Assembly (NCBI GenBank): GCA_937950415.1
Contig: CALFDL010000291.1
Location: 1-15,957, forward strand
DNA from: an uncultured Collinsella sp.
GTDB taxonomy: Bacteria > Actinomycetota > Coriobacteriia > Coriobacteriales > Coriobacteriaceae
Reading direction: 5' to 3'
Length of the DNA: 15,957 nt
The notes beneath the pieces were generated by a model. The model was not told the DNA's origin. It saw only the letters and a list, made by a program, of their open reading frames with translations, and did not search any database. Shown here piece by piece: positions 5,497-13,318 of the stretch; within the stretch, counting starts at the first letter, position 1; each line of letters begins with the position of its first letter. The position numbers and the translations under genes were made by a program.

Positions 5497-7938
5497 GTGG
5501 CAGAGCGTCCGACATACAAGCTCAGGTTTCTCGATCCCAAGAAGCGCTTTCCGGCGATGCCCGAGCAGCCTGCGGGACGCTCATATGGCGTGGTCTGGAA
5601 ACTCTTTGGCGAGGATCAGCATGAATCTTGTTATGTCGTCGAGTTCGTTGGCAAAAGTCATGTGTCGCTTTTGGGCTACGTAAGCGTTTCGGGTGAGGTG
5701 TACAAGGTGGACCGCCCCGTCAGCGAGGCTCCGCTGCCCAACGATCCCGACATGGAACTGGTCCTTGACGAGTCGGATTCCAGTATTGGTGAGATTATGG
5801 TAAGGGAAGCCAACGGTGCAATGCGCGCGTGTGCGCAAACTGCCGGCTCTCCCGAAGGCCCCATGCGCGAGCAGTCCGACCACGAGACATGGAATTCGAC
5901 CCGCGCCCTTCCTTACGGCGAGTTCATGGCCTCGATGTTCTTGCGTTACGTGATATTTGCCAACTCCGAAAGCGCTATTGTGAACACGGCGGACGCCGGC
6001 GGACTCGACGAGGGTATGCAAAACGTTGTCGACAAGATCAAGCTCGTAAAGTTGCCCGAGCCGGTCGAGGTGTTTTTGGGCTTTAACACGGCACCGCTCC
6101 CCGATGCTATCGAGACGCTGCTTTACCGCGTTGACCATGCCGAGAATCCGAGCGGTATCGAGCGTTATGCCGCCGCCCTTATGAGTGAAATTGACTTGCC
6201 CCGCCTGCGCACCATTGCCGCCAAGTCCGAAATGAGCCTAGCGCGCATCGACCGGTCAAAGCTGTTCTATCTCAATTTTGATCGTAGCCTGCTGGACCAG
6301 GACGAGATTGACATGCTGCTTGCCATCGAGTGCCGTCTCAACCGCCTCTCCGGCATCCTTGAGCGCATCGGGGCCGGATTGGTCCCTGCGGCATCCTCGC
6401 CGAGCCTTGAGGGCTGCGCGCTCTTTGATGCGTGGCATATCGCCAAGACGACCAACGATGTTCCCCGACTGCTCGATACGGCCTCGAGCGATAACCCGTG
6501 GGGCAAGCCGGGAACGGTTTCGTGCCAGCCGGGCGGCGAGTGGGACGTGCGCACCCGTTTTGCGCGAATCGTTGAGGCGCTCAACGTGGTCACGCGGCTC
6601 GACTATACCTATCGGGCAAACGTTGCCGAGGGGATTATGCTCGTTCGGTTTGGGCACTCTGTCGTGGATGCCATGCCACAGCGTGAATACGACGCTCGGG
6701 ATGATGTCTGGCGCGAGTTGGACGAGAGCGCACGTGCGATTTGGGCCGCGGAGCACGACGCGCGCGTGGCGCTTACGCTGGCAGCGGCTTGCTTTGCCGC
6801 GGGTGCCCGCATTACGCGCTGCTACGTTCAGATTGCGGCTCCCGACGGCGAGCAGGGCGAGCGCGTCATCGCAACATATTCCTTTGGGCGTGCGGCCTAT
6901 CTGGCCAATTGCGTGCCTGTCGCCAAGGATCTTGAGTGCATGGATATGGACGATATGCCGTGCAAGCGCATGCTTGGGGCATATGAGTCAGACGTGCCGG
7001 ATACGATTGAGCCTGCGGAGGTTCACGCTCGCCCGCGGGACGACCACCGTTCGCTGCCGCCGGCGCTGCGCGATCTGCTACTTGCCGATACGGCTGACGA
7101 GTTGGAGGTCATGGAAGAGGACGACGACCCATACGTGGCCCGCGTTGTTGAATTGCGCGAGCAGGCAAAAGTCGACCGTACAGGTGCTTTTGAAGGCTTT
7201 TCTCGTCTTGTCGAGGAGTTGGAGGCTAAGTGCGCCGTCGCCGAGCTTTTGGCGACAGGTCCGGTTCAAACGCAGTTTTGCGATAACCAGCTGGTGCGCA
7301 TGGTGCTACCGGTGTTGGAAGAAGACCGCTCTGTGCGAATCCTTCGTGCGCCCGATGCGCTGTACTTTGCCCAGCACGAGATCTGCAGCTTTTACGCCGA
7401 CCAAGAGGACTTTGAACGATCACTGCCCGAGGTGCGCCATCTTTACGATCTGGCGCGCTCGTCCATGCAATCGCACTTTGCGCTCATCAACGTGCTTGCG
7501 CGTCTGGAGCGCTTTGACGAGATTATCGAGGTGGCGCGCCACGGCCTACGTATTGCCAGCGATCGTTCTGCAATCGGCTACCTATTCTATCGCTTGGCGT
7601 TTGCCTATTGGAATTGCGATCAGCTCGACCTGGCGCTGGCTTGTTACCGTCTGGTGCCGCGCGGCGAGGAGTCGGGCAGCAGCGCGCTGGAAGAAATGCA
7701 AGGCCTTATGAACGAGATGGGTGTCAGCGAGCCTCCGACGTTCGAGGAAGCGGTCGAGACCATCCGCAAGGCTGGACTCGAGCTGCCGCCAGTGTCCGCC
7801 GTGACGAATCAGCTGGCAGATGCCGCTGTTCAACTGGTCGACAACGGCTTCTTTTTCCTGGCACGCGGTTGCATCTTCCAAATGTGGCGCACCATGGGCA
7901 ACGACGAGCTCGGCTCCCTCAACCGCTCGCTGGGGTAG
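5497..7938 (+). CDS. Large uncharacterised protein with TPR-like C-terminal repeats
   Basis: 813 residues from GTG 5497, with AGGGTGA upstream as ribosome site. I do not recognise the family. There is no signal peptide or membrane helix, so it is probably cytosolic. The first 110 residues contain beta-strand-like segments (SYGVVWKLFG, CYVVEFVGKSHVSLLGYV). The middle (about 120-530) is mixed. An acidic linker near 540 contains EVMEEDDDP. The last 230 residues are helical, with pairs resembling tetratricopeptide repeats, such as FALINVLARLERFDEIIEVA and LFYRLAFAYWNCDQLDLALA (about 665-725). TPRs usually mediate protein-protein contacts. It appears monocistronic. Codon use matches the core genes, so there is no sign of recent transfer. 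Confidence 0.85.
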   Translation: MAERPTYKLRFLDPKKRFPAMPEQPAGRSYGVVWKLFGEDQHESCYVVEFVGKSHVSLLGYVSVSGEVYKVDRPVSEAPLPNDPDMELVLDESDSSIGEIMVREANGAMRACAQTAGSPEGPMREQSDHETWNSTRALPYGEFMASMFLRYVIFANSESAIVNTADAGGLDEGMQNVVDKIKLVKLPEPVEVFLGFNTAPLPDAIETLLYRVDHAENPSGIERYAAALMSEIDLPRLRTIAAKSEMSLARIDRSKLFYLNFDRSLLDQDEIDMLLAIECRLNRLSGILERIGAGLVPAASSPSLEGCALFDAWHIAKTTNDVPRLLDTASSDNPWGKPGTVSCQPGGEWDVRTRFARIVEALNVVTRLDYTYRANVAEGIMLVRFGHSVVDAMPQREYDARDDVWRELDESARAIWAAEHDARVALTLAAACFAAGARITRCYVQIAAPDGEQGERVIATYSFGRAAYLANCVPVAKDLECMDMDDMPCKRMLGAYESDVPDTIEPAEVHARPRDDHRSLPPALRDLLLADTADELEVMEEDDDPYVARVVELREQAKVDRTGAFEGFSRLVEELEAKCAVAELLATGPVQTQFCDNQLVRMVLPVLEEDRSVRILRAPDALYFAQHEICSFYADQEDFERSLPEVRHLYDLARSSMQSHFALINVLARLERFDEIIEVARHGLRIASDRSAIGYLFYRLAFAYWNCDQLDLALACYRLVPRGEESGSSALEEMQGLMNEMGVSEPPTFEEAVETIRKAGLELPPVSAVTNQLADAAVQLVDNGFFFLARGCIFQMWRTMGNDELGSLNRSLG

Positions 7939-7954
7939 GGGCGGTATAGAGGGG

Positions 7955-7982
7955 CCGCACCGCGCTATTTGTATCGGTGCGG
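7955..7982 (+). terminator. Hairpin after the 813-residue gene, possible terminator
   Basis: Perfect 8-bp stem CCGCACCG/CGGTGCGG with a 12-nt loop, 16 bp after the stop codon. No T run follows, so intrinsic termination would be weak. Confidence 0.45.
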
Positions 7983-8027
7983 GCGGGAGGACCCGACAGA
8001 ATCGGTAAGGCGTAAAGCCGCCGAGCC

Positions 8028-8084
8028 TGCTAAAACTGTTAAACTCTGCTAAAGTTGCTAAACTTTGTTAAAGTTGTTAAAACT
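8028..8084 (+). repeat. Tandem 9-10 bp repeat array upstream of AAA+ ATPase 1
   Basis: Six units begin at 8028, 8037, 8047, 8056, 8066 and 8075 with the shared core TG(C/T)TAAA, alternating 9 and 10 bp spacing. Adjacent units also form short inverted repeats such as AACTTTGTTAAAGTT. The array ends 15 bp before the ATG of the ATPase, so it covers the promoter and leader. A comparable array with a different unit precedes the paralogous ATPase at 13426. Confidence 0.85.
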
Positions 8085-8099
8085 GGCAGAGGAGGTCGA

Positions 8100-9182
8100 A
8101 TGTCAAAAGCTATTAATCCCTTTAAGCCAACAGCGGGCATGAATCCACCTGAGCTTATCGGACGCGACGCTGTTTTGGATGACTTTGCCGAAGCTCTTGA
8201 GAATGGCCCTGGTGCCCCCGATCGACTCATGCGCATCTCGGGTGTCCGAGGCACGGGTAAAACGGTGCTCCTCAACGCATTGGGCGATCTTGCGCGCAAA
8301 AAAGGATTCGAGGTTGTCGACGTCGCCTCAAATGCCGGTTTTTGCGACAGAATTCTCGAGGCTCTGCAGCGAAATGTTCGTCTTGCATCAATGTCGATTT
8401 CCCCATCGATTTTAGGAGTCAGCCTTGGCTCCGTAGAGCTGTCGAAGTCGGCCTCTCATCTGGGTGAGGCGATGTACGATGCCGCGAAGCGAGGTGGTTT
8501 GCTCATCACACTCGATGAGATTCAGGACGCCTCAACTGAGGAAATGCGCGAGCTGGGTAATGAAATGCAGCTCTTGATTCGCCAAGGGGCGAATGTCGCC
8601 TTTGCATTCGCTGGTTTGCCAACCTCGGTGGATGGCGTGGTGGTGGATGATACGTTGACGTTCCTTCAGAGGGCGAAGCATATCGAGCTCACGCGGCTTT
8701 CAGATTTTGAAGTCGGCGGATCGTTTGAGGATACGATGAGGCGTGCGGGCAAGGAACTCGACGAAGGCGTTGCTGAGCTTTTAACAAAGGCTTCGGCAGG
8801 CTATCCCTTTATGGTCCAGTTGGTCGGATATTACGCTTGGCAGGTTGCTGCGCGCAGCGGGTCGGAGAGCGTGAGTGAAGAGGCGGCTCGCAAGGGTGTC
8901 CAGGCGGCTCTTGATAGTTTCAATGCCATGGTGATTGCCCCCGCGCTGCGCAGGGTGTCGGAGCGGCAGTTTCAATATCTCGCGGCGATGGCGCAATGCG
9001 AAGGCGGCGAGATTACGAACGGTGATATTGCCAAAAAGATGGGATTGCCGGCGAATAAAGTCGGGTCGTATCGCAAACGTCTGATCGATACGGGACTGAT
9101 TGAGCCTGCCGGCTACGGCTGTGTTTCGTTTGCAATTCCGTACATGCGCGATTATCTGTTGGAGACCATTCGAGCGGACTAA
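8100..9182 (+). CDS. Orc1/Cdc6-like AAA+ ATPase with winged helix, paralogue 1
   Basis: 360 residues from ATG 8100, chosen over an upstream in-frame TTG at 8055 because AGAGGAGG immediately precedes 8100 and the paralogue aligns from this point (INPFKPTAG). Walker A GVRGTGKT (48-55), Walker B LLITLDE (134-140), then IQD. A sensor-1-like strand AFAFAGLPTS (167-176) follows. The C-terminal 75 residues (about 288-355) form a probable winged helix, with NGDIAKKMGLPANKVGSY as the helix-turn-helix. The order AAA+ then winged helix is that of archaeal Orc1/Cdc6-type and related ATPases. No nuclease or toxin domain is seen. It is preceded by tandem repeats that its DNA-binding domain could recognise. 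The function is not known; a role in DNA replication, mobility or self-regulation is inference. Confidence 0.88.
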   Translation: MSKAINPFKPTAGMNPPELIGRDAVLDDFAEALENGPGAPDRLMRISGVRGTGKTVLLNALGDLARKKGFEVVDVASNAGFCDRILEALQRNVRLASMSISPSILGVSLGSVELSKSASHLGEAMYDAAKRGGLLITLDEIQDASTEEMRELGNEMQLLIRQGANVAFAFAGLPTSVDGVVVDDTLTFLQRAKHIELTRLSDFEVGGSFEDTMRRAGKELDEGVAELLTKASAGYPFMVQLVGYYAWQVAARSGSESVSEEAARKGVQAALDSFNAMVIAPALRRVSERQFQYLAAMAQCEGGEITNGDIAKKMGLPANKVGSYRKRLIDTGLIEPAGYGCVSFAIPYMRDYLLETIRAD

Positions 9183-9230
9183 TAAAGACTGGAGGCATCG
9201 ACGCCGCCGCTGTGGTTGCCCCCGCATCTT

Positions 9231-9370
9231 TGTCTCAATCTGTAACATCTAGAGGGGATTACGGCATGCAGGTGTTTCAGATTGAGACATTTGCGGATGG
9301 CGCTGACTGTTTGTCTAAATCTGTAACATCTGGACGAAGATTCGGCCTGTAACTGTTACGGATTGAGATG
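9231..9370. repeat. Two REP-like inverted repeats
   Basis: Four copies of a motif near TGTCTCAATCTGTAACA occur in alternating orientation: 9231-9247 plus, 9273-9289 minus (16 of 17 complementary), 9312-9328 plus, and 9354-9370 minus (about 13 of 17). They form two successive hairpins with 25-nt loops. There is no ORF. It lies between the ATPase 1 gene and tRNA-Ser and may act as its terminator region. The organisation is that of a BIME. The motif differs from that of the element at 2712-2872. Confidence 0.75.
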
Positions 9371-9419
9371 ATTGACTGAGACGTCTACTGGCAAATCGGA
9401 ATCGCTCCAAAATTCCCCC

Positions 9420-9448
9420 TTGCCCATCCTTGGCTGTTTGGTTACTAT
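9420..9448 (+). promoter_or_regulatory. Promoter of tRNA-Ser
   Basis: TTGCCC (9420-9425) and TACTAT (9443-9448) with a 17-bp spacer, ending 14 bp before the tRNA. Confidence 0.6.
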
Positions 9449-9462
9449 AGAACGGCTGTTAC

Positions 9463-9553
9463 GGAGAGCTGACCGAGAGGCCGAAGGTGCTCGCCTGCTA
9501 AGCGAGTATGCCCCAAAAGGGCATCTGGGGTTCGAATCCCCAGCTCTCCGCCA
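9463..9553 (+). tRNA. tRNA-Ser (anticodon GCT)
   Basis: Class II tRNA with acceptor arms GGAGAGC/GCTCTCC, G73, and an encoded CCA (9551-9553). Anticodon stem CTCGC/GCGAG with loop CTGCTAA gives GCT at 9497-9499, reading AGC and AGT. A long variable arm (TGCCCC-AAAA-GGGCA) and the T-arm GGGGTTCGAATCCCC are present. Confidence 0.97.
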
Positions 9554-9567
9554 GTACGAATTTGAAG

Positions 9568-9593
9568 AAGGGTCCCATTTGGGGCCCTTTTTT
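9568..9593 (+). terminator. Terminator of tRNA-Ser
   Basis: Nine-bp stem AAGGGTCCC/GGGGCCCTT with one G-T pair, loop ATTT, and a six-base T run. Confidence 0.93.
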
Positions 9594-9604
9594 ATTATCA
9601 TGAA

Positions 9605-9626
9605 TGGCAGCTGGGGATTAGAGTCC
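9605..9626 (-). repeat. Inverted remnant of the tRNA-Ser 3' end
   Basis: AGCTGGGGATT (9609-9619) is the exact reverse complement of 9535-9545 in tRNA-Ser. The preceding TGGC (9605-9608) matches the reverse complement of the terminal GCCA. It begins 12 bp after the terminator. No 92-bp core or direct tail duplication follows here, so this may be a decayed or partial version of the structures after the other two tRNAs. The rest of 9627-9729 shows nothing further beyond the ribosome site of the next gene. Confidence 0.6.
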
Positions 9627-9729
9627 GAAAGGGCGTGAACATTAGGCAAACACGGGGCGCTTGAAAACGGGGAGACCCAGGCGTGCTCGTGCATCCCGGT
9701 GTGGGGTTCCGAGGGGATGGAGTAGAAAT

Positions 9730-10881
9730 ATGGTAAAGGTCGGGCTGCGTAAGCCGAATCTAAAGACATCACTCAAGGCAAGAACGACCGGCAGAGCGAA
9801 GCGCGCGGTAAAGCGGGCGATAATCCCCGGCTATGGTAAGAGGGGCATGGGGTGGATCAAAAATCCGAAGAAGGCTGCTTACAATGCCGTATACAGCAGA
9901 ACGACCGTCGGAGTTGGGGATGTCGCTCGCGCCGTTGCTAAATCAGGCGCTCGGAGCTCGGCGTCAAGGACGTCCTCAATTACTGTTTCATCGCATGAAG
10001 TTACACCTTTGGCGAAGCCTGAACAGAAATCTCTCACTCGAGAGATTACGTCGGTTGACAGGGCAAACAAGGCGCTTTTGCTATGCTTCCTTCTTGGGTG
10101 GTCGGGCGCTCATAGGGCGTATGCACGGATGTGGGGTAGCTTCTTTCTATATCTCTTTACCTTTGGCCTTTTTGGATTTGGTTGGCTGTTTGATATTGTG
10201 ACACTACTGATGAGACGCTCCGAGCTAAGGCGTCTCGGCGACAGTGATCCGACTCAACAGCAAGCGCCATGTTCCGTTGATTCCACATTCGATCGAAATG
10301 TCGCCGACTCCGGAAATTGGGAACAGCGTGGAGATGGGGAGGCTGCGGCTCGGCTAGAGCTTCAACGTAAAAACCGTGCCTATATGGAAGAAAACGGCAT
10401 CGATGTGGAGATGTTTACCGAGGAAAAGGTCGCGGCGGACGCCTTGCGAACCATTGAGTCGGTATGCCCGTGCATGCTTAGGTTTGACCGAGGCATGAGC
10501 GAAGAGGAGCCAAGCATCAGCTTTTGCTCTCCAACAAAGACGGGGAAGATGCCCAAGAATGTCGTCGAGGCCCGCATTTACCATCAGGACGTGAAGCTAT
10601 TGATGGATTCCCACGGCTTCGAATTGCCGGAGTATGGTGACAGCATCAATGTCATGATTAGTTATCTAGCTGATGGGCGCATAAATAAAGTCGATATCCA
10701 TGGGTTCCATAATGGCCGCTCCGTTAGTGTCTCCATTCGCAGGCGGAGCGACGATCTTGTTATGACGAGTGCGGGCACCATCGGAGAAACGGGTGCCTGG
10801 CAATCGCTGTGTCCTGGGGCAGACCCCTCAGCTGGGGATCTTTTCAGGGCCTTGACCAAGGAGGTCGAAAGGATCTACTAG
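9730..10881 (+). CDS. TM2-domain membrane protein with basic N-terminal motif
   Basis: 383 residues. Start ATG 9730 was chosen because GGAG (9719-9722) precedes it; an in-frame TTG at 9661 has no ribosome site and would read through an arginine-rich non-coding-looking stretch. A very basic N-terminus (about 1-60) contains KARTTGRAKRAVKRAIIPGYG and WIKNPKKAAYNAVYSRTT, a module I recall from other Gram-positive proteins, function unknown. A TM2 domain follows (about 108-162): KALLLCFLLGWSGAHRAYA, then a second helix with the typical FGFGWLFDIVTLLM. A soluble C-terminal domain of about 200 residues, with a short coiled coil (RLELQRKNRAYMEENG), is not recognised. Likely two membrane spans. It probably has its own promoter; none is clear. 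Confidence 0.85.
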   Translation: MVKVGLRKPNLKTSLKARTTGRAKRAVKRAIIPGYGKRGMGWIKNPKKAAYNAVYSRTTVGVGDVARAVAKSGARSSASRTSSITVSSHEVTPLAKPEQKSLTREITSVDRANKALLLCFLLGWSGAHRAYARMWGSFFLYLFTFGLFGFGWLFDIVTLLMRRSELRRLGDSDPTQQQAPCSVDSTFDRNVADSGNWEQRGDGEAAARLELQRKNRAYMEENGIDVEMFTEEKVAADALRTIESVCPCMLRFDRGMSEEEPSISFCSPTKTGKMPKNVVEARIYHQDVKLLMDSHGFELPEYGDSINVMISYLADGRINKVDIHGFHNGRSVSVSIRRRSDDLVMTSAGTIGETGAWQSLCPGADPSAGDLFRALTKEVERIY

Positions 10882-10985
10882 CATGCCCGGTGGACCCGTT
10901 TTCAAGGTCCGAAAAGACACAGCGAAGGTAAACGGCTAGCAATGTCGCTTTGGTGATTCTGACGCATCCCGTTTAAGAGGTATTC

Positions 10986-11012
10986 AAAAAGAGGCGCCCC
11001 GTTGGACGCCTC
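10986..11012 (-). terminator. Terminator of the carboxypeptidase gene
   Basis: Stem GAGGCG/CGCCTC (10991-10996, 11007-11012) with five A residues at 10986-10990, which read as a T run on the minus strand. On the plus strand only ATTT follows, so it may also weakly end the TM2 gene. The remaining gap between 10882 and 10985 shows no gene. Confidence 0.75.
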
Positions 11013-11040
11013 ATTTGGTTCGATGTGATATCGCTCCGGC

Positions 11041-12381
11041 TTACACCTCAGGAGCCTTGGCTACGGTCTCGCTCTCAGCTGTGAGCGGACGGTTGTCGAT
11101 GCGGCGGCCCAGGCGGTCGAGCTTCACAAGGAGCCACTCAATGGGATTCGGCCCTGCGCCTTCCTCGTCAGCAACCAGGTCCATGACGGCGATCTTGGTG
11201 CCGTCCTGCTTGAGCGTAACGCTGCCCACCTTGTCGCCCACATGCACCGTGCCCGAAAGATCGTCGTAGCTAACCTTTTCGGTCACCTCGCCGGCAAGGG
11301 AAAACACGGTCGCTTGCGCCGTAGGATCGGCGAGCGTGGCGTCGATCGTCTTATCCGTCCAGTCGGTTTGACTAATGCGCGCCATAAGCGGGTTGCCGTT
11401 GGCAGTCTTTTCCTGCGTGTTGGCGATTGCGACCGCCGCCTTGTGACCGTAGTACCAATTGGCAAGGGTTGCGGTATCGGTAAAGCGCTGGTCGGTGGTG
11501 GTGGAGTTCAAAACGACGGTGTAGATCTCGTCGCCGTCGCGGTTGTAGGCGCTCGTAAAGCAATAGCCTGCATCGTCGGTGGTGCCGGTCTTGCCACCGA
11601 TGTTGCCATCTTGGCCCAGCAAATAGTTATGCGTGTCCATGGAATGCGAATGGTCGGTGCCGTCGGCGCCCGTGACCTCGATCCAGGAATCCTCGCTCGC
11701 TACGACCTCGCGGATCGTGTCGTTTTTCATGGCCTCCTGCATCATCAGCGCTACGTCGTGTGCGGTTGAGTGCATATCGCCAGCCCACTCATCAAAGTCC
11801 AGACCATGCGGGTTTTCGAAAAGCGTACCGGTGCAGCCGAGCTTCTTAGCGCGCTCGTTCATGGCCTTCACAAATGTGGCCTCGGCGTCTTTGGTCTTAG
11901 GGTCGATCTTCTTGCCCACATATTCGGCGAGCACGATGGCGGCGTCGTTGCCCGAGGGAATCATCAGGCCGCGCAGTGCCTGCTCCACGGTAAGCTCGTC
12001 GCCTTCGAGCAAGCCGGCGGTCGAATTACCCACGGTGGCTGCGGCGTTGCTCACCGTGACCTTCTCGTCCATCTTGCAATTCTCGACGGTTAGGATTGCG
12101 GTCATGACCTTGGTGATCGAGGCAATCTTGACCTGCTCATCGGCGCCGCGCCCATAGTAGACGGTGCCGTCTTTGCCCATGACGAGGGCATTGGTCGCAT
12201 CGATATCGGGCAGGTTTTCGGCCGTGATGCCGCGCGCATCGGCGGTTTTGCCGCAAACACTGTCGGTCGTGAGCACTTGGGCGCCGGCGACGGTGGGCGC
12301 GCCAGCGGCAAGGGCGATAGCGCAGACAAAGCCGGCGGCAAGCTGGGCTGAGCGCTTTGCAAAAGAGGTGAGGGACTTCAC
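11041..12381 (-). CDS. dacA: D-alanyl-D-alanine carboxypeptidase (PBP5/DacA type, S11 family)
   Basis: About 446 residues if started at GTG 12381. This enzyme removes the terminal D-Ala from peptidoglycan pentapeptides outside the membrane. The start was chosen because it yields a clean signal peptide: KSLTSFAKR, a hydrophobic stretch to about 30, then the cleavage-type VAGA-Q. Catalytic motifs are complete: SITK (88-91), SGN (143-145) and KTG (264-266). A C-terminal PBP5-like beta domain follows, then an amphipathic segment (NPIEWLLVKLDRLGRRI) suited to membrane-surface anchoring. No ribosome site is convincing for any start; in-frame ATGs further upstream (12450, 12492) would put a long hydrophilic stretch before the signal peptide. 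It is divergent from a VanR-like regulator, suggesting cell-wall-responsive control. The gene symbol is by family, not proven orthology. Confidence 0.9.
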   Translation of the reverse strand: MKSLTSFAKRSAQLAAGFVCAIALAAGAPTVAGAQVLTTDSVCGKTADARGITAENLPDIDATNALVMGKDGTVYYGRGADEQVKIASITKVMTAILTVENCKMDEKVTVSNAAATVGNSTAGLLEGDELTVEQALRGLMIPSGNDAAIVLAEYVGKKIDPKTKDAEATFVKAMNERAKKLGCTGTLFENPHGLDFDEWAGDMHSTAHDVALMMQEAMKNDTIREVVASEDSWIEVTGADGTDHSHSMDTHNYLLGQDGNIGGKTGTTDDAGYCFTSAYNRDGDEIYTVVLNSTTTDQRFTDTATLANWYYGHKAAVAIANTQEKTANGNPLMARISQTDWTDKTIDATLADPTAQATVFSLAGEVTEKVSYDDLSGTVHVGDKVGSVTLKQDGTKIAVMDLVADEEGAGPNPIEWLLVKLDRLGRRIDNRPLTAESETVAKAPEV

Positions 12382-12420
12382 GGATTTCGCTTTCGACGGG
12401 ATGGTCTCTTCTGGAACTAG

Positions 12421-12558
12421 AGTATATCGTTTGCCGGCGTCGGCGATCATCGCGTGCGCGCTTGGCCCACATCCGCACCCGAACGGGCACAAGGGTGCTT
12501 AAGGCCGACTTAATCACCCACGCTTGTTGTGTGTGACGGGCGCCCCCTCGGGCATAAT
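12421..12558. promoter_or_regulatory. Divergent control region of carboxypeptidase and VanR-like regulator
   Basis: On the minus strand TATACT (12421-12426) could be the -10 for the carboxypeptidase; its -35 is poor. On the plus strand CATAAT (12553-12558) lies 20 bp before the regulator's ATG, with TTGTGT (12528-12533) at a long 19-bp spacing. Between them is an inverted repeat TTAAG-GCCGA-CTTAA (12499-12513) that could bind a regulator serving both genes. All roles are inferred. Confidence 0.4.
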
Positions 12559-12578
12559 GGAGCGCGAGAGGAGCACGC

Positions 12579-13277
12579 ATGAACGAGCGCATTTTGGTAG
12601 TTGATGACGAGAAGGCCATTGCCGACCTAGTTGGCATCTACCTTACAAAAGAAGGCTTTGACGTCCAGATTGCCTATAGCGGGGCTGATGCTGCCAAGGC
12701 AATCTTGGAGCAGGAGTTCGATCTGGCGCTGCTGGATGTCATGCTGCCCGATATCGATGGCTTTGAGCTGCTGCGTACGATCCGTTCCAGCCATACCTAT
12801 CCCGTGATCATGCTGACGGCGCGCGATGCCCAGCAAGACAAGATCGAGGGCCTTTCGCTTGGCGCGGACGATTACGTGGTCAAGCCGTTCCGCCCGCTGG
12901 AGCTCATCGCGCGCGTGCACGCTCAGCTTCGCCGCTACACCAGCTACGGTAGCCGCGCACAGGCGGCCGAGTTGCCGACCCTCCAGCTCGACGGCTTGGA
13001 GATCAACCGCGACGCTCGTTCCGTGACGGTGGACGGTGCACCGGTACGCCTCACACCCACCGAGTATTCAATCTTGCTGTATCTGGTCGAGCATCGCGGC
13101 AGTGTGGTGGCCGTGGAGGACCTGTTCCGCGCGGTATGGAACGAGGACTTTATGCCCGGCTCCAACAATACGGTGATGGTGCACATTCGCCACTTGCGCG
13201 AAAAGATCGGCGACGACGCACAAAAGCCGCGCTTTATCAAAAACGTCTGGGGCGTCGGCTACATGTGCGAGGGCTAG
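12579..13277 (+). CDS. VanR-like OmpR/PhoB-family response regulator
   Basis: 232 residues, start ATG 12579 with AGAGGAG 7-8 bp upstream. The receiver domain (1-120) has the acidic pair at D9-D10, phosphoacceptor D53 in LALLDVMLPDIDGF, T80 and K102. The stretch DDYVVKPFRPLELIARVHAQ closely fits VanR-type regulators. The C-terminal winged helix (about 132-230) includes LTPTEYSILLYLVEHRGSV and ends HIRHLREKIGDD...VWGVGYMCEG. The cognate kinase is very likely the VanS-like gene at 14598, but an AAA+ ATPase gene sits between them. It is divergent from a D-Ala-D-Ala carboxypeptidase. No vanHAX-type ligase genes are present, so this is best read as a cell-wall sensing system, not evidence of glycopeptide resistance. 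Confidence 0.94.
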   Translation: MNERILVVDDEKAIADLVGIYLTKEGFDVQIAYSGADAAKAILEQEFDLALLDVMLPDIDGFELLRTIRSSHTYPVIMLTARDAQQDKIEGLSLGADDYVVKPFRPLELIARVHAQLRRYTSYGSRAQAAELPTLQLDGLEINRDARSVTVDGAPVRLTPTEYSILLYLVEHRGSVVAVEDLFRAVWNEDFMPGSNNTVMVHIRHLREKIGDDAQKPRFIKNVWGVGYMCEG

Positions 13278-13318
13278 AACCGGACAAACGGTAGGGGCTG
13301 CCCATGGTTTGGCGATCG

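Noticed and set aside
6278..7711. 477-residue frame inside the 813-residue gene
   Set aside because: Out-of-frame shadow rich in R, C, W and S; the longer frame has normal composition and a plausible start.
9356..9772. Minus-strand frame across tRNA-Ser
   Set aside because: Contains antisense tRNA-Ser (RRAGDSNPRCPFGAYSLS), a known artefact pattern.
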